64,000 bases of DNA, taken from NCBI GenBank assembly GCA_964411505.1, contig CAYPLH010000011.1, forward strand, positions 18,452 through 82,451, read 5' to 3'. The stretch is from CAYPLH01 sp964411505. GTDB taxonomy: Bacteria > Bacillota > Clostridia > CAYPLH01 > DUMO01. This document shows, in pieces, positions 1-7,818 of this stretch. The notes below the pieces were generated by a model. That model was given only the letters and a program-made list of their open reading frames with translations, searched no databases and had not been told where the DNA came from. The position numbers were made by a program, and so were the translations under genes. Within the stretch, counting starts at the first letter, position 1; every line of letters begins with the position of its first letter.

Positions 1-45
1 TAATGGACTGTTCCGAGCCTTGTTTACCGCATTTAATTTCCTAAG

Positions 46-255
46 TTAGGATATGAACTGTAATATCAACAAGTGGACCGTGTTATTTTTTTGCATTATG
101 CTAGCAGTCGAAGACTTATCTCCATTACAGCCATACCAGATATAACAATTTTGTATTTGTTTTTCTATAAAAAAAGTAAAAATACTTCCTATTCCTGTAC
201 ATAACCCTGCAAATGTAGTTAAGGCAAAGGCTAATAAAACACTATCGAGTTCCAT
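46..255 (-). pseudogene. ZIP-family metal transporter, N-terminal remnant
   Basis: The first roughly 33 residues (MELDSVLLAFALTTFAGL then CTGIGS) read like the first membrane helix of a ZupT/ZIP divalent-metal transporter. After about residue 32 the similarity moves into other frames: KTNTKLL, then SGMAVMEISL, typical of the ZIP segment that follows. The reading frame stops at 69 residues, where about 270 are expected. A good ribosome-binding site (AGGAGATAAAGT before ATG) and a perfect Fur-type box lie upstream, so the control region outlived the gene. The window edge is close, but the frame breaks occur inside the window. Assignment to ZIP rests on the N-terminus only. Confidence 0.55.
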
Positions 256-265
256 ACTTTATCTC

Positions 266-304
266 CTCTTCTGTAAATGATAATAATTATCATTTACAGA
301 AGAG
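266..304. promoter_or_regulatory. Perfect 39-bp palindrome containing a Fur-type box
   Basis: Two 19-nt arms surround one central base at 285. The core TGATAATAATTATCA at 278-292 matches exactly the 7-1-7 Fur box described for Bacillus. It overlaps the ribosome-binding-site side of the decayed ZIP gene and lies about 110 bp upstream of the Rieske/FAD oxidoreductase at 417, so it could act on either or both. Iron-dependent repression is inferred from the match; no Fur gene is visible here. Confidence 0.7.
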
Positions 305-416
305 TACATATTTTTTCTTCAGATGTCAATACTTTTAATATTATGTTTATTAATAGTTATAATTATCAAATCTAATCTCTTTATTGGATTTGATACCTTA
401 TATAGGAGGAACGAGA

Positions 417-1955
417 ATGTCATTTAAAAAAGATGTTAATATGAAAAGTTTTAAAACTCCCCCTGCTTCCTATTGGATAGAATCAGTAGAACAAAAGGAA
501 TATCCAGTTCTAAATAATGATATAAAAACAGATGTGCTTATTATTGGCGGCGGTATGACCGGCATAACAGCGGCTTCCATATTAAAAGAAGCAGGAGTTA
601 AACTTGTTATGCTTGAAGCACGAAAAATATTACAAGGTACCACAGGCAACACTACAGCTAAGGTAACATCACAGCATCACCTAATATACCATTACCTCAT
701 CTCTAAATTTGGTGTTGAAAAGGCACACCAGTATGCCGAAGCAAACCAAAGTGCAATCGAATTTATAGCAAAACGTGTAACTGATCTTAATATACATTGT
801 GACTTTGAACGAAAATCAGCTTATGTGTACACTGAATCTGATTCCTTTATTAAAAACATAGAAAACGAAACAGACTCAGCCTTAAAATTGGGGATTCCTG
901 CTGAGTTTGTAACCGAATCTACTCTTCCCTTTCAAATAAAATGTGCGGTTAAATTTAACAATCAGGCACAATTTCACCCATTGAAATATCTACTTAAGCT
1001 TTTGGAAAACATCGAAGGAGATGACTGCCATATTTATGAAAATACACAAGCTCTTTCGATTGAAGGCAGTTCACCATACACAGTTATAACTGATAGAGGT
1101 AAAGTTGAAGCTAATAAAGTAATCGTGGCAACACACTACCCTATCTTTGATAAGCCAGGATTATATTTTGCAAGACTCTATCAGTCAAGATCATATATCA
1201 TTGGTGCCAAAGTAACTAATACATTACCAGATGGAATGTTTATCAGTGCTGACGGACCTACCCATTCTTTTCGCACACAGCCTACTGATAATGGTCAAAT
1301 GCTGCTTGTTGCAGGAGAAGATCATAAAACAGGCCAAGGTGACAACACCATTTTACATTATGAAAGGCTTAAACAATATGCAGAACGTATATACAATATT
1401 GAATCAATTGATTATCACTGGTCGGCGCAAGACTGCATGCCAGTGGACAGTGTCCCGTTTATTGGCAAACTATCTCCAAATTCCGAGAACCTTTATGTCG
1501 CTACTGGATTTAAAAAGTGGGGCATGACCAACAGTACAGTATCAGCAATGCTCCTCAGCGACTTAATACTCGAACGTCCAAACCCTTGGCTGGATGTGTT
1601 TAATCCTAACAGGTTCAATATAGCGGCTTCAGCAGAAGAAATCACTAGCCAGAACCTTAATACAGCTGGAAAGCTTGTTGGTGGTATACTTAACATCCCA
1701 AGCGATGAACTTGAAACTGTTTTTATGGGCGAAGGTAAGATAATAAAGCTAAATAACAAGAAACTTGCTATATATCGTGATCATGACAATCATCTGCATG
1801 CTGTTTCTCCTTACTGCACTCATTTAGGTTGTGAGATTAAATGGAACGATGCAGAAAAAACATGGGACTGTCCATGCCATGGGTCAAGATATTCAATAGA
1901 TGGTGATGTTATAGAGGGTCCAACAGTCAAGAATCTTGAAAGAATAGAACTGTGA
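417..1955 (+). CDS. FAD-dependent oxidoreductase with C-terminal Rieske [2Fe-2S] domain (YhfW-like)
   Basis: Start at 417 follows AGGAGGAACGAG, giving 512 residues. The N-terminal part is a DAO-type flavin fold with the dinucleotide motif DVLIIGGGMTGITAA near residues 38-52. The last 90 residues form a Rieske domain with CTHLGC (C467, H469 as ligands, C472) and CPCHGS (C485, C487, H488); all four cluster ligands and the disulfide pair are present. Architecture and length match Bacillus YhfW, whose substrate is unknown. It is probably cytoplasmic, since no signal peptide is seen. A Fur-type palindrome lies upstream, suggesting iron-responsive expression of an iron-sulfur enzyme. A TATAAT box sits at 358-363. 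Confidence 0.85.
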   Translation: MSFKKDVNMKSFKTPPASYWIESVEQKEYPVLNNDIKTDVLIIGGGMTGITAASILKEAGVKLVMLEARKILQGTTGNTTAKVTSQHHLIYHYLISKFGVEKAHQYAEANQSAIEFIAKRVTDLNIHCDFERKSAYVYTESDSFIKNIENETDSALKLGIPAEFVTESTLPFQIKCAVKFNNQAQFHPLKYLLKLLENIEGDDCHIYENTQALSIEGSSPYTVITDRGKVEANKVIVATHYPIFDKPGLYFARLYQSRSYIIGAKVTNTLPDGMFISADGPTHSFRTQPTDNGQMLLVAGEDHKTGQGDNTILHYERLKQYAERIYNIESIDYHWSAQDCMPVDSVPFIGKLSPNSENLYVATGFKKWGMTNSTVSAMLLSDLILERPNPWLDVFNPNRFNIAASAEEITSQNLNTAGKLVGGILNIPSDELETVFMGEGKIIKLNNKKLAIYRDHDNHLHAVSPYCTHLGCEIKWNDAEKTWDCPCHGSRYSIDGDVIEGPTVKNLERIEL

Positions 1956-2010
1956 ACTACACCCTACTTTGTTAGACTCTTTTCGGACATTGAATAATAA
2001 TATGTGCGTT

Positions 2011-2056
2011 GTAAAAGAGCTGTTGATTTTTTTAAATAATTATTCTGCTCTTTTGC
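2011..2056 (+). terminator. Possible terminator hairpin after the Rieske oxidoreductase
   Basis: GTAAAAGAGC and GCTCTTTTGC pair across a 26-nt AT-rich loop 55 nt after the stop codon. There is no clean T-run, so it could be a weak terminator or a processing site. The rest of the 385-bp gap to 2341 holds no gene that I can see. Confidence 0.35.
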
Positions 2057-2340
2057 TACGCCATATCATTATATATTAACTAAGAGCCCATTTATGCGTC
2101 AAATTTTTATCATTTACTCTTTTTTTTTTATGTGTTATGATAGAGAAAATTTTAAAATGCCATTCATGGTTTATGTACATATTATGGTTATCTTGCTTTT
2201 CTATAAAAGAATGGTCAAAAGAAAGCATACACATGGTTTAAAGTAGAAAGTCATAGTGTGTCTTTCTGGAAAATAATCATATTATAAAGCCTGTTCGGTA
2301 TTTTAAAAAGGATAATTTAATAAGTAAAGGGTGAATTATT

Positions 2341-2892
2341 GTGGAAGAAATAAAACAAATAGCATCCCGGATCAAAGAAATGCGTTTAATTTCAGGATTG
2401 TCTCCTGAAAAAGTAGCTCTTGACCTCGGTATACCTGATATTGAATATCTTACTTTTGAAGAAGGAACTGTTGATATTCCAGTAAGTTATCTTTATAGAT
2501 TGGCAGGTATTTTCAATGTAGAGCTTACCACTCTTATAACCGGCGAGGAACCTCGTTTACGTCATTATACAGTTACAAGAAAAGGAAGAGGAAAAGGTGT
2601 CAATAGGAGAAAGCAGTATAATTATCAAAACCTTGCATACAACTATGTTAAAAAAAAGGCAGAGCCTTTTCTGGTTGAAGTCCCAGCTTCTTCTGAGGAT
2701 TCTCCTATAGAATACAATTCTCACCCCGGTCAAGAATTTAATTATGTTCTTGAAGGAAGGCTAAAAGTAATTATAAATGGCTATGAATTGATTCTAGAAG
2801 CAGGTGACTCATTATATTATGATTCAGGTATTGATCATGCCATGAAAGCTTTAGATAACAAACCATCCAAGTTTTTAGCTGTCATACTGTAA
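2341..2892 (+). CDS. XRE-family transcriptional regulator with C-terminal cupin domain
   Basis: 183 residues starting at GTG after AAAGGGTGAATTATT. Residues about 6-60 form an XRE helix-turn-helix (SRIKEMRLISGLSPEKVA...). A basic linker, KGRGKGVNRRK, leads into a cupin barrel from about residue 105 to the end, with HPGQEFNYVLEGRL and the closing GDSLYYDSGIDHAM. This MerR-like layout of DNA binding plus small-molecule cupin is typical of regulators sitting beside the enzyme genes they control. An acyl-CoA synthetase gene follows 78 bp downstream on the same strand, so the likely job is sensing an acyl or organic acid and controlling this pair. The ligand cannot be read from the sequence. Confidence 0.85.
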   Translation: MEEIKQIASRIKEMRLISGLSPEKVALDLGIPDIEYLTFEEGTVDIPVSYLYRLAGIFNVELTTLITGEEPRLRHYTVTRKGRGKGVNRRKQYNYQNLAYNYVKKKAEPFLVEVPASSEDSPIEYNSHPGQEFNYVLEGRLKVIINGYELILEAGDSLYYDSGIDHAMKALDNKPSKFLAVIL

Positions 2893-2970
2893 TCTTTTTA
2901 GTAGGCGGCTGAAATTGCCTTGTCATCGACCTTATAAACTAGTTAAATAACTTCAATTGGAGGATACAAT

Positions 2971-4632
2971 ATGCTTGAAAACTTTTTACCTAAAGTAGAT
3001 TTTGATTCATACGAAGACTTTTGTGAAAATTTTGAAATAAATGTTCCCAAGAAATTTAATTTTGCTTATGATATTGCAGATAAAATTGCATTGAAAACAC
3101 CTGAAAAAATTGCTCTGGTATGGTGCAATGACAATGGTGATGAAAAAACAATCACTTTTGGACAGATGAAGCAATATAGCGACAAAGCAGCAAACTTATT
3201 TAGCTCTTTGGGGATTGGTAAAAATGATAAAGTAATGCTAATATTAAAAAGAAAATATGAATTCTGGTATTGTCTACTTGCACTTCATAAAATAGGAGCG
3301 GTCTGCATCCCTGCAACGCATCTTTTAACTGCTAAGGACATAGTATACCGGAACAATGCTGCAGACATTAAGATGATTGTTTGTGTAAATGAGAATGAAG
3401 TAATTAAACACATTGAAGACAGTGAAAAAGATTCACCAACTTTAAGAACCAAAGCCCTTCTTAATGGTAAACGAAATGGCTGGCTGGATTTTAGCGAGCA
3501 ACTGGAAAAGGCTTCAGATGTTTTTGAAAAACCTTCTGATAAAGAAGAAGTTTCTATTAAAGATATTTCACTCATTTATTTTACTTCAGGTACAACCGGC
3601 ATGCCAAAAATGGTCCAGCATGATTTTACCTATCCACTGGGTCATATTTTAACCGCAAAATACTGGCAAAATGTTATGGATAATGGTTTGCACCTTACCG
3701 TAGCCGATACCGGTTGGGCAAAAGCTGTCTGGGGCAAAATTTATGGACAATGGCTTTCGGGCAGTGCTGTGTTTGTATATGATTATGACAAGTTTGTGCC
3801 TAAAAAATTTCTAGAAGTAATTTCAAAACACAAAATTACAACTTTTTGCGCTCCGCCGACCATATACAGATATCTTATAAAGGAAGATTTTACAAAATAC
3901 TCTCTTGACAGCCTTAAGTATTGTGTAATTGCGGGGGAACCTTTAAACCCTGAGGTTTACTATCAATTTCTAGATTCAACAGGATTAAAGCTCCACGAAG
4001 GTTATGGTCAGACTGAACTAACCTGCTGCATCGCTACATATCCATGGATGGAACCAAAACCAGGTTCTATGGGTAGACCTACCCCTGGTTATGATATTGA
4101 TCTAATAGATGATGAGGGAAACTCCTGTGAGCCTGGAGAAGAAGGTCAAATTATTATTCGAACCAGCAAAACCAAACCTGTTGGCATGTTTGACGGTTAT
4201 TACCGTGATGATGCACTAACAAGTAAAGTTTGGCACGACGATATTTATTTTACAGGTGATATGGCATGGAGAGATGAGGATGGCTATTACTGGTTTGTCG
4301 GAAGATCTGATGACGTAATTAAAAGTTCCGGTTACCGTATTGGACCCTTTGAAGTTGAAAGCGCACTTATTGAACATCCCGCAGTATTAGAATGTGCAAT
4401 TACTGCAGTTCCTGATCCAATAAGAGGTCAAATAGTAAAAGCAACTATTGTGCTTGCAAAGGAATATACTGCTTCTGACCAGCTTGCAAAAATGCTCCAG
4501 GATCATGTAAAAAAAGTAACTGCTCCATACAAATATCCGAGAATTATTGAGTTCGTTGATGAATTGCCAAAAACAATAAGCGGCAAAATTAGACGTATTG
4601 AAATAAGAGACAAAGATAAGGGTACTGAATAA
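2971..4632 (+). CDS. AMP-forming acyl-CoA synthetase (acetyl/medium-chain acyl-CoA ligase type)
   Basis: 553 residues, normal for the ANL superfamily. The ATP-binding P-loop YFTSGTTGMPKM lies near residue 204, the EGYGQTE motif near 350, the hinge-region motif YYWFVGRSDDVIKSSGYRIG near 450, and the catalytic lysine is K539 in ISGKIRR. It activates a carboxylic acid with ATP to an acyl-adenylate, then transfers it to CoA. Sequence flavour is closer to the AcsM/medium-chain group than to AcsA, but chain length is not decidable here. Ribosome-binding site TTGGAGGATACAAT precedes the ATG. It forms a probable two-gene operon with the XRE-cupin regulator. Confidence 0.88.
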   Translation: MLENFLPKVDFDSYEDFCENFEINVPKKFNFAYDIADKIALKTPEKIALVWCNDNGDEKTITFGQMKQYSDKAANLFSSLGIGKNDKVMLILKRKYEFWYCLLALHKIGAVCIPATHLLTAKDIVYRNNAADIKMIVCVNENEVIKHIEDSEKDSPTLRTKALLNGKRNGWLDFSEQLEKASDVFEKPSDKEEVSIKDISLIYFTSGTTGMPKMVQHDFTYPLGHILTAKYWQNVMDNGLHLTVADTGWAKAVWGKIYGQWLSGSAVFVYDYDKFVPKKFLEVISKHKITTFCAPPTIYRYLIKEDFTKYSLDSLKYCVIAGEPLNPEVYYQFLDSTGLKLHEGYGQTELTCCIATYPWMEPKPGSMGRPTPGYDIDLIDDEGNSCEPGEEGQIIIRTSKTKPVGMFDGYYRDDALTSKVWHDDIYFTGDMAWRDEDGYYWFVGRSDDVIKSSGYRIGPFEVESALIEHPAVLECAITAVPDPIRGQIVKATIVLAKEYTASDQLAKMLQDHVKKVTAPYKYPRIIEFVDELPKTISGKIRRIEIRDKDKGTE

Positions 4633-4717
4633 TCCGACCCAAAGAAACAATAGCCAATATCTGGAATCAGAGCCTATTCTTCCGGGCAATAGTATTGCAT
4701 ATTTATTCTTTTACATG

Positions 4718-4749
4718 ATATAATAACCTCGTTACCGAGGTTATTATAT
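4718..4749 (+). terminator. Strong hairpin after the acyl-CoA synthetase
   Basis: Fourteen-base arms, ATATAATAACCTCG and its complement, surround the loop TTAC. It is an efficient-looking hairpin 85 nt after the synthetase stop codon, lacking a classical T-run. Its left side overlaps the direct repeat CATGATATAAT (4714-4724) that borders the palindromic module, so it may belong to that element rather than to the operon. Confidence 0.45.
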
Positions 4750-4768
4750 TGCCTCCGGCGGATTTTAT

Positions 4769-4851
4769 GCGCGTGCGATTTTTTTTTGCTAAAGCAAAAA
4801 ACGCACATGCGCAATTATATCATGCAATTTCTTCGAAATTCATGATATAAT
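4769..4851. repeat. Two-hairpin palindromic module, copy 1
   Basis: Two adjacent hairpins: GCGCGTGCGATTTTTTTTTG pairing with CAAAAAACGCACATGCGC, then ATTATATCATG...CATGATATAAT with AATTTC/GAAATT inside. A nearly identical copy lies at 32562-32640. An 11-bp direct repeat, CATGATATAAT, occurs at 4714-4724 and 4841-4851 and brackets 4725-4840. It looks like a small non-coding repeat unit; whether it moves, terminates transcription or makes an RNA is unknown. Confidence 0.7.
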
Positions 4852-4860
4852 GAAAAAGAG

Positions 4861-4892
4861 GTCGCCCTTCACACAGGGGCGTGGATTGAAAC
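4861..4892 (+). repeat. Solitary type I-C-like CRISPR repeat
   Basis: This 32-nt sequence begins GTCGCCCTTC and ends GCGTGGATTGAAAC, the hallmark of type I-C repeats. CGCCC and GGGCG form the usual short stem. No second repeat follows within spacer distance and no cas genes are in the window, so it is not an array. It abuts the palindromic module and lies 44 nt upstream of a small gene whose TATAAT box (4897-4902) begins just after the repeat. Confidence 0.75.
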
Positions 4893-4935
4893 ATGTTATA
4901 ATATGTTTGTTTAGTTCCAATGAGGGAGGACTCTT

Positions 4936-5154
4936 ATGGATAATATTGAAACATTGACAACTTGCTGCAATATACTGCTTGACCTTTTATTAAAACTGCA
5001 TAAGAACAAGAAAATAGATAAAATAACTTTTGAAATGAATGCAGAAATGAAAATCAAATTTTTACATGATAATATGCATAGAATGAATAATAATGAAAAG
5101 GAAAAAGCTGAATTATTATTATATGAGGTTTACAATGTACTAAATCTGAAATAA
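4936..5154 (+). CDS. Small uncharacterised protein, 72 aa
   Basis: A 72-residue frame behind a strong ribosome-binding site (GAGGGAGGACTCTT). The product is helical, charged and leucine-rich (CCNILLDLLLKLHKNKK..., MNNNEKEKAELLLYEVYNVL), with no signal peptide or membrane segment. I do not recognise a family. A TATAAT box at 4897-4902 sits directly after the solitary CRISPR repeat, so the promoter region of this gene was assembled next to that repeat. The good translation signal argues for a real gene; function is unknown. Confidence 0.6.
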   Translation: MDNIETLTTCCNILLDLLLKLHKNKKIDKITFEMNAEMKIKFLHDNMHRMNNNEKEKAELLLYEVYNVLNLK

Positions 5155-5453
5155 GTTATTTTCTCAAAATCGTTAATTAAAGTATCTTAATAAAACAAAT
5201 CATACTTACATGCATTTTATATATACAGTGCATGATAACAGGACGTATCTTTATTGGCTAAATAAGCTGTTTCTATTTTGAAATTTGCATGAACACTTCT
5301 CCTCGTCACCACAAAAATTTTATTGCTACTATTCATTTTCTTCCATACTCAAAACAACCTTTCTCATTAGTACCACCTCACAAATTAATATGAAGGTATT
5401 GTACTATATTTTTAGGACATTTTCACATGTGGTACAACGAGACATTATCATAA

Positions 5454-5720
5454 GTGGATCGTGTCTATTCAGAGGTAGCTCAAACATATTAACTGAAGAA
5501 TCATCTCTAATACGGCTAGTTACAGCGAGGCTTAGGAAAACACAATTTAAAATGCCTTAGAGTTTAGTAATGTCCGTGCTGTTTGAACGCAAGTGAGTTC
5601 ACGGAATTACTTAACGAGAAGGCATTTTAAATTGATTGTTTTCATTGCTGAAGCTGTATTGCAGTATTGGAGATGATTCTTCATGAAAGAAAAGCTACCT
5701 CTGAATAGACACGGTGGATC
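5454..5720. repeat. Foldback (long inverted-repeat) element, possible MITE
   Basis: Two imperfect arms of about 100 bp face each other: 5460-5560 (CGTGTCTATTCAGAGGTAGCT ... CAATTTAAAATGCCTT) and its complement at about 5617-5713, around a loop of roughly 60 bp. The element is flanked directly by GTGGATC at 5454-5460 and 5714-5720, as expected of a target-site duplication. No transposase frame is inside. The ends resemble insertion-sequence termini, but I cannot name a family. It separates the 72-aa gene from htpG. Confidence 0.6.
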
Positions 5721-5751
5721 ATAAAGGTTAGTTGAAAAGCTGTTATGCTTC

Positions 5752-5815
5752 TTGACTTTTTCAACCAATTGTATTATATAATAATAAAATAGTATCTTTA
5801 GTATTGGTACTAAAG
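5752..5815 (+). promoter_or_regulatory. Putative htpG promoter with adjacent palindromic operator
   Basis: TTGACT at 5752-5757 and TATAAT at 5777-5782 (19-bp spacing) form a plausible housekeeping promoter. Just downstream is the perfect inverted repeat CTTTAGTA-TTGG-TACTAAAG at 5796-5815, placed where a repressor would block initiation or early elongation. It is not the CIRCE element (TTAGCACTC-N9-GAGTGCTAA) used by HrcA. Confidence 0.45.
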
Positions 5816-5847
5816 TTTTAATACTTAGAATTAGGAGGCTTTGATAT

Positions 5848-7719
5848 ATGTCCAAAGAAAAAGGTACCATATCAATAAACACAGAGAACATACTCCCAAT
5901 AATTAAACGGTGGCTGTACTCAGAAAAAGAGATTTTTTTAAGGGAGCTTATTTCTAATTGCAACGATGCAATAAGTAAGCTGAGTCGTCTTAACGCATTA
6001 GGTGAAACACAATTGCCCGAAGATACCAGATTTATGATTAAAGTTGTATTAAATAAAAAGTCAAAAACGCTAGAATTCATTGACAATGGTATTGGGATGA
6101 CTGAGGATGAAGTGAAAAAATATATTAACCAAATTGCTTTTTCAGGTGCGAAGGATTTCATCGAAAAGTATAAAGACAAGACTGACGATGGTCAAATAAT
6201 CGGTCACTTTGGTCTTGGTTTTTATTCAGCCTTTATGGTTTCATCAAAAGTTCAGATTGATACACTTTCATATATTGAAGGTTCTCAGCCAGTAAGATGG
6301 ATAAGTGCAGAAGGTTCTGATTTTGAAATGGATGTTTCTAATCGAACCGAAAGGGGAACAACGGTTACCCTCTTTATTTCAGAAGATAGTGAAGATCTTT
6401 TAGATGAGTTTAAAATTAAAGAATTAATAAGGAAATTTTGCTATTTCCTTCCCTATGAAATTTATTTTGAAACTGATGATCCGAAAACCGTTGAAAAATC
6501 TGATGAGAAAGACGATGTACCCGAGCCTCTTAACGATACAAACCCTTTATGGATGAAGGATCCAAAAGAGTGCACCGAGGAAGAATATAAAGATTTTTAC
6601 AAAAAAGTATTTCTGGATTTTAATGATCCTTTATTCTGGATTCATCTTAATGTTGATTATCCCTTCAGGCTAAAAGGTATCTTGTATTTTCCAAAGCTTA
6701 GACATGAGATGGAGACAATGGAAGGTCAAATCAAGTTATACTACAACCAGGTGTTTGTTGCCGATAATGTAAAGGAAATAATACCGGAATTTCTTTTATT
6801 GCTCAAGGGTACGCTGGATTGTCCCGATCTTCCTCTTAATGTATCCAGAAGCTTTTTACAGAATGATAAAAGTGTCGCTACAATATCTAACCATATAACT
6901 AAAAAAATAGCAGACAAACTGAATTCGATTTTTAATAATGAAAGAGATAATTATAATAAATATTGGGATGACATTCATCCTTTTGTTAAATATGGCTGCA
7001 TGCGCGAGCCAAAGTTTTTTGAAAAAGTTAAAGATATAGTTATTTATAAATCAACCAAAGACGATTATATAACTCTTAAAGATTACTTGGAAAGAAATAA
7101 ATCAAAACATGAGAACACAGTATTTTATGCTAATGATGAAAAACAACAGGCTCAGTATATAAAAATGTTCAAAGAGCAGGAGCTTGAAGCAGTAGTTCTT
7201 AATTCAATGATTGATACACACTTTATTCAATTTCTTGAGATGAATGAACAAAACATTAAGTTTAACAGAATTGACTCAAGTCTTTCAGACAGCCTTAAGG
7301 ATGATGAAAATAAGGATGTTGAGCAGAGTGTCAAAGAAGAACTTGAAAAACTCTTCCGTGAAACCCTAGGAAATGAAAAATTAAAAGTTCAGGTCGAACA
7401 CTTAAAGTCTACTTCTGTCCCGAGTATTATATTGCTTTCAGAACAATCCAGAAGGTTTAGAGAAATGTCTCGAATGTACGGAGGAATGAATATCCCTGAT
7501 ACGTTCGACGAAGACAGGTCACTTGTTTTAAACTTAAATAACAGTATTATCAATTCCCTTATAAAATTAAAGGATGATGATAGCCGCAAAGAAGATGTTT
7601 CACTAATATGCCACCATGTTTATGATCTTGCAATAATGAGTCACAAACAGCTTGAACCTCACGAAATGAATAGTTTTATTGATAGAAGTAATAAGATATT
7701 AATGAAACTAATGCAGTAG
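5848..7719 (+). CDS. htpG: Molecular chaperone HtpG (bacterial Hsp90)
   Basis: 623 residues, the usual length. The GHKL ATPase domain carries ELISNCNDA near residue 34, DNGIGM near 79 and GHFGLGFYSAFMV near 121. The middle domain contains LPLNVSRSFLQ with the catalytic arginine. A dimerisation domain follows. It is a cytosolic, ATP-driven homodimeric chaperone for stress-damaged clients. The start follows AGGAGGCTTTGATAT. It is monocistronic, with a putative palindromic operator between its promoter and start codon and a convergent gene downstream. Confidence 0.95.
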   Translation: MSKEKGTISINTENILPIIKRWLYSEKEIFLRELISNCNDAISKLSRLNALGETQLPEDTRFMIKVVLNKKSKTLEFIDNGIGMTEDEVKKYINQIAFSGAKDFIEKYKDKTDDGQIIGHFGLGFYSAFMVSSKVQIDTLSYIEGSQPVRWISAEGSDFEMDVSNRTERGTTVTLFISEDSEDLLDEFKIKELIRKFCYFLPYEIYFETDDPKTVEKSDEKDDVPEPLNDTNPLWMKDPKECTEEEYKDFYKKVFLDFNDPLFWIHLNVDYPFRLKGILYFPKLRHEMETMEGQIKLYYNQVFVADNVKEIIPEFLLLLKGTLDCPDLPLNVSRSFLQNDKSVATISNHITKKIADKLNSIFNNERDNYNKYWDDIHPFVKYGCMREPKFFEKVKDIVIYKSTKDDYITLKDYLERNKSKHENTVFYANDEKQQAQYIKMFKEQELEAVVLNSMIDTHFIQFLEMNEQNIKFNRIDSSLSDSLKDDENKDVEQSVKEELEKLFRETLGNEKLKVQVEHLKSTSVPSIILLSEQSRRFREMSRMYGGMNIPDTFDEDRSLVLNLNNSIINSLIKLKDDDSRKEDVSLICHHVYDLAIMSHKQLEPHEMNSFIDRSNKILMKLMQ

Positions 7720-7744
7720 TCAGTTAAAAGATCGGTAGCTGGTT

Positions 7745-7778
7745 AGTTGAGAGGCTAGATTACACACACTTCTCAACT
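7745..7778. terminator. Weak hairpin between convergent htpG and purine nucleoside phosphorylase genes
   Basis: AGTTGAGA and TCTCAACT pair around an 18-nt loop. It sits in the 99-bp gap between two convergent genes and could serve both, though no long T-run follows. Confidence 0.3.
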
Positions 7779-7818
7779 TTCCAGCTTCCTATCTATACAC
7801 CTTTCCAACTTGCTCACT

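Noticed and set aside
1975..2000. Similarity between GACTCTTTTCGGACATTGAA here and GACTCTTTTCGGGCTAGGACATT at about 38776
   Set aside because: Short shared words downstream of two genes; too little to call a repeat without a genome-wide search.
4861..5200. A CRISPR array starting at the repeat
   Set aside because: Only one repeat unit could be found in this stretch and no cas genes are present, so it is reported as a solitary repeat.
5285..5560. 91-codon plus-strand open frame
   Set aside because: It runs through the left arm of the foldback element, lacks a ribosome-binding site and has no protein-like composition.
5750..5847. CIRCE/HrcA operator at htpG
   Set aside because: The TTAGCACTC-N9-GAGTGCTAA pattern is absent; the palindrome present has a different sequence.
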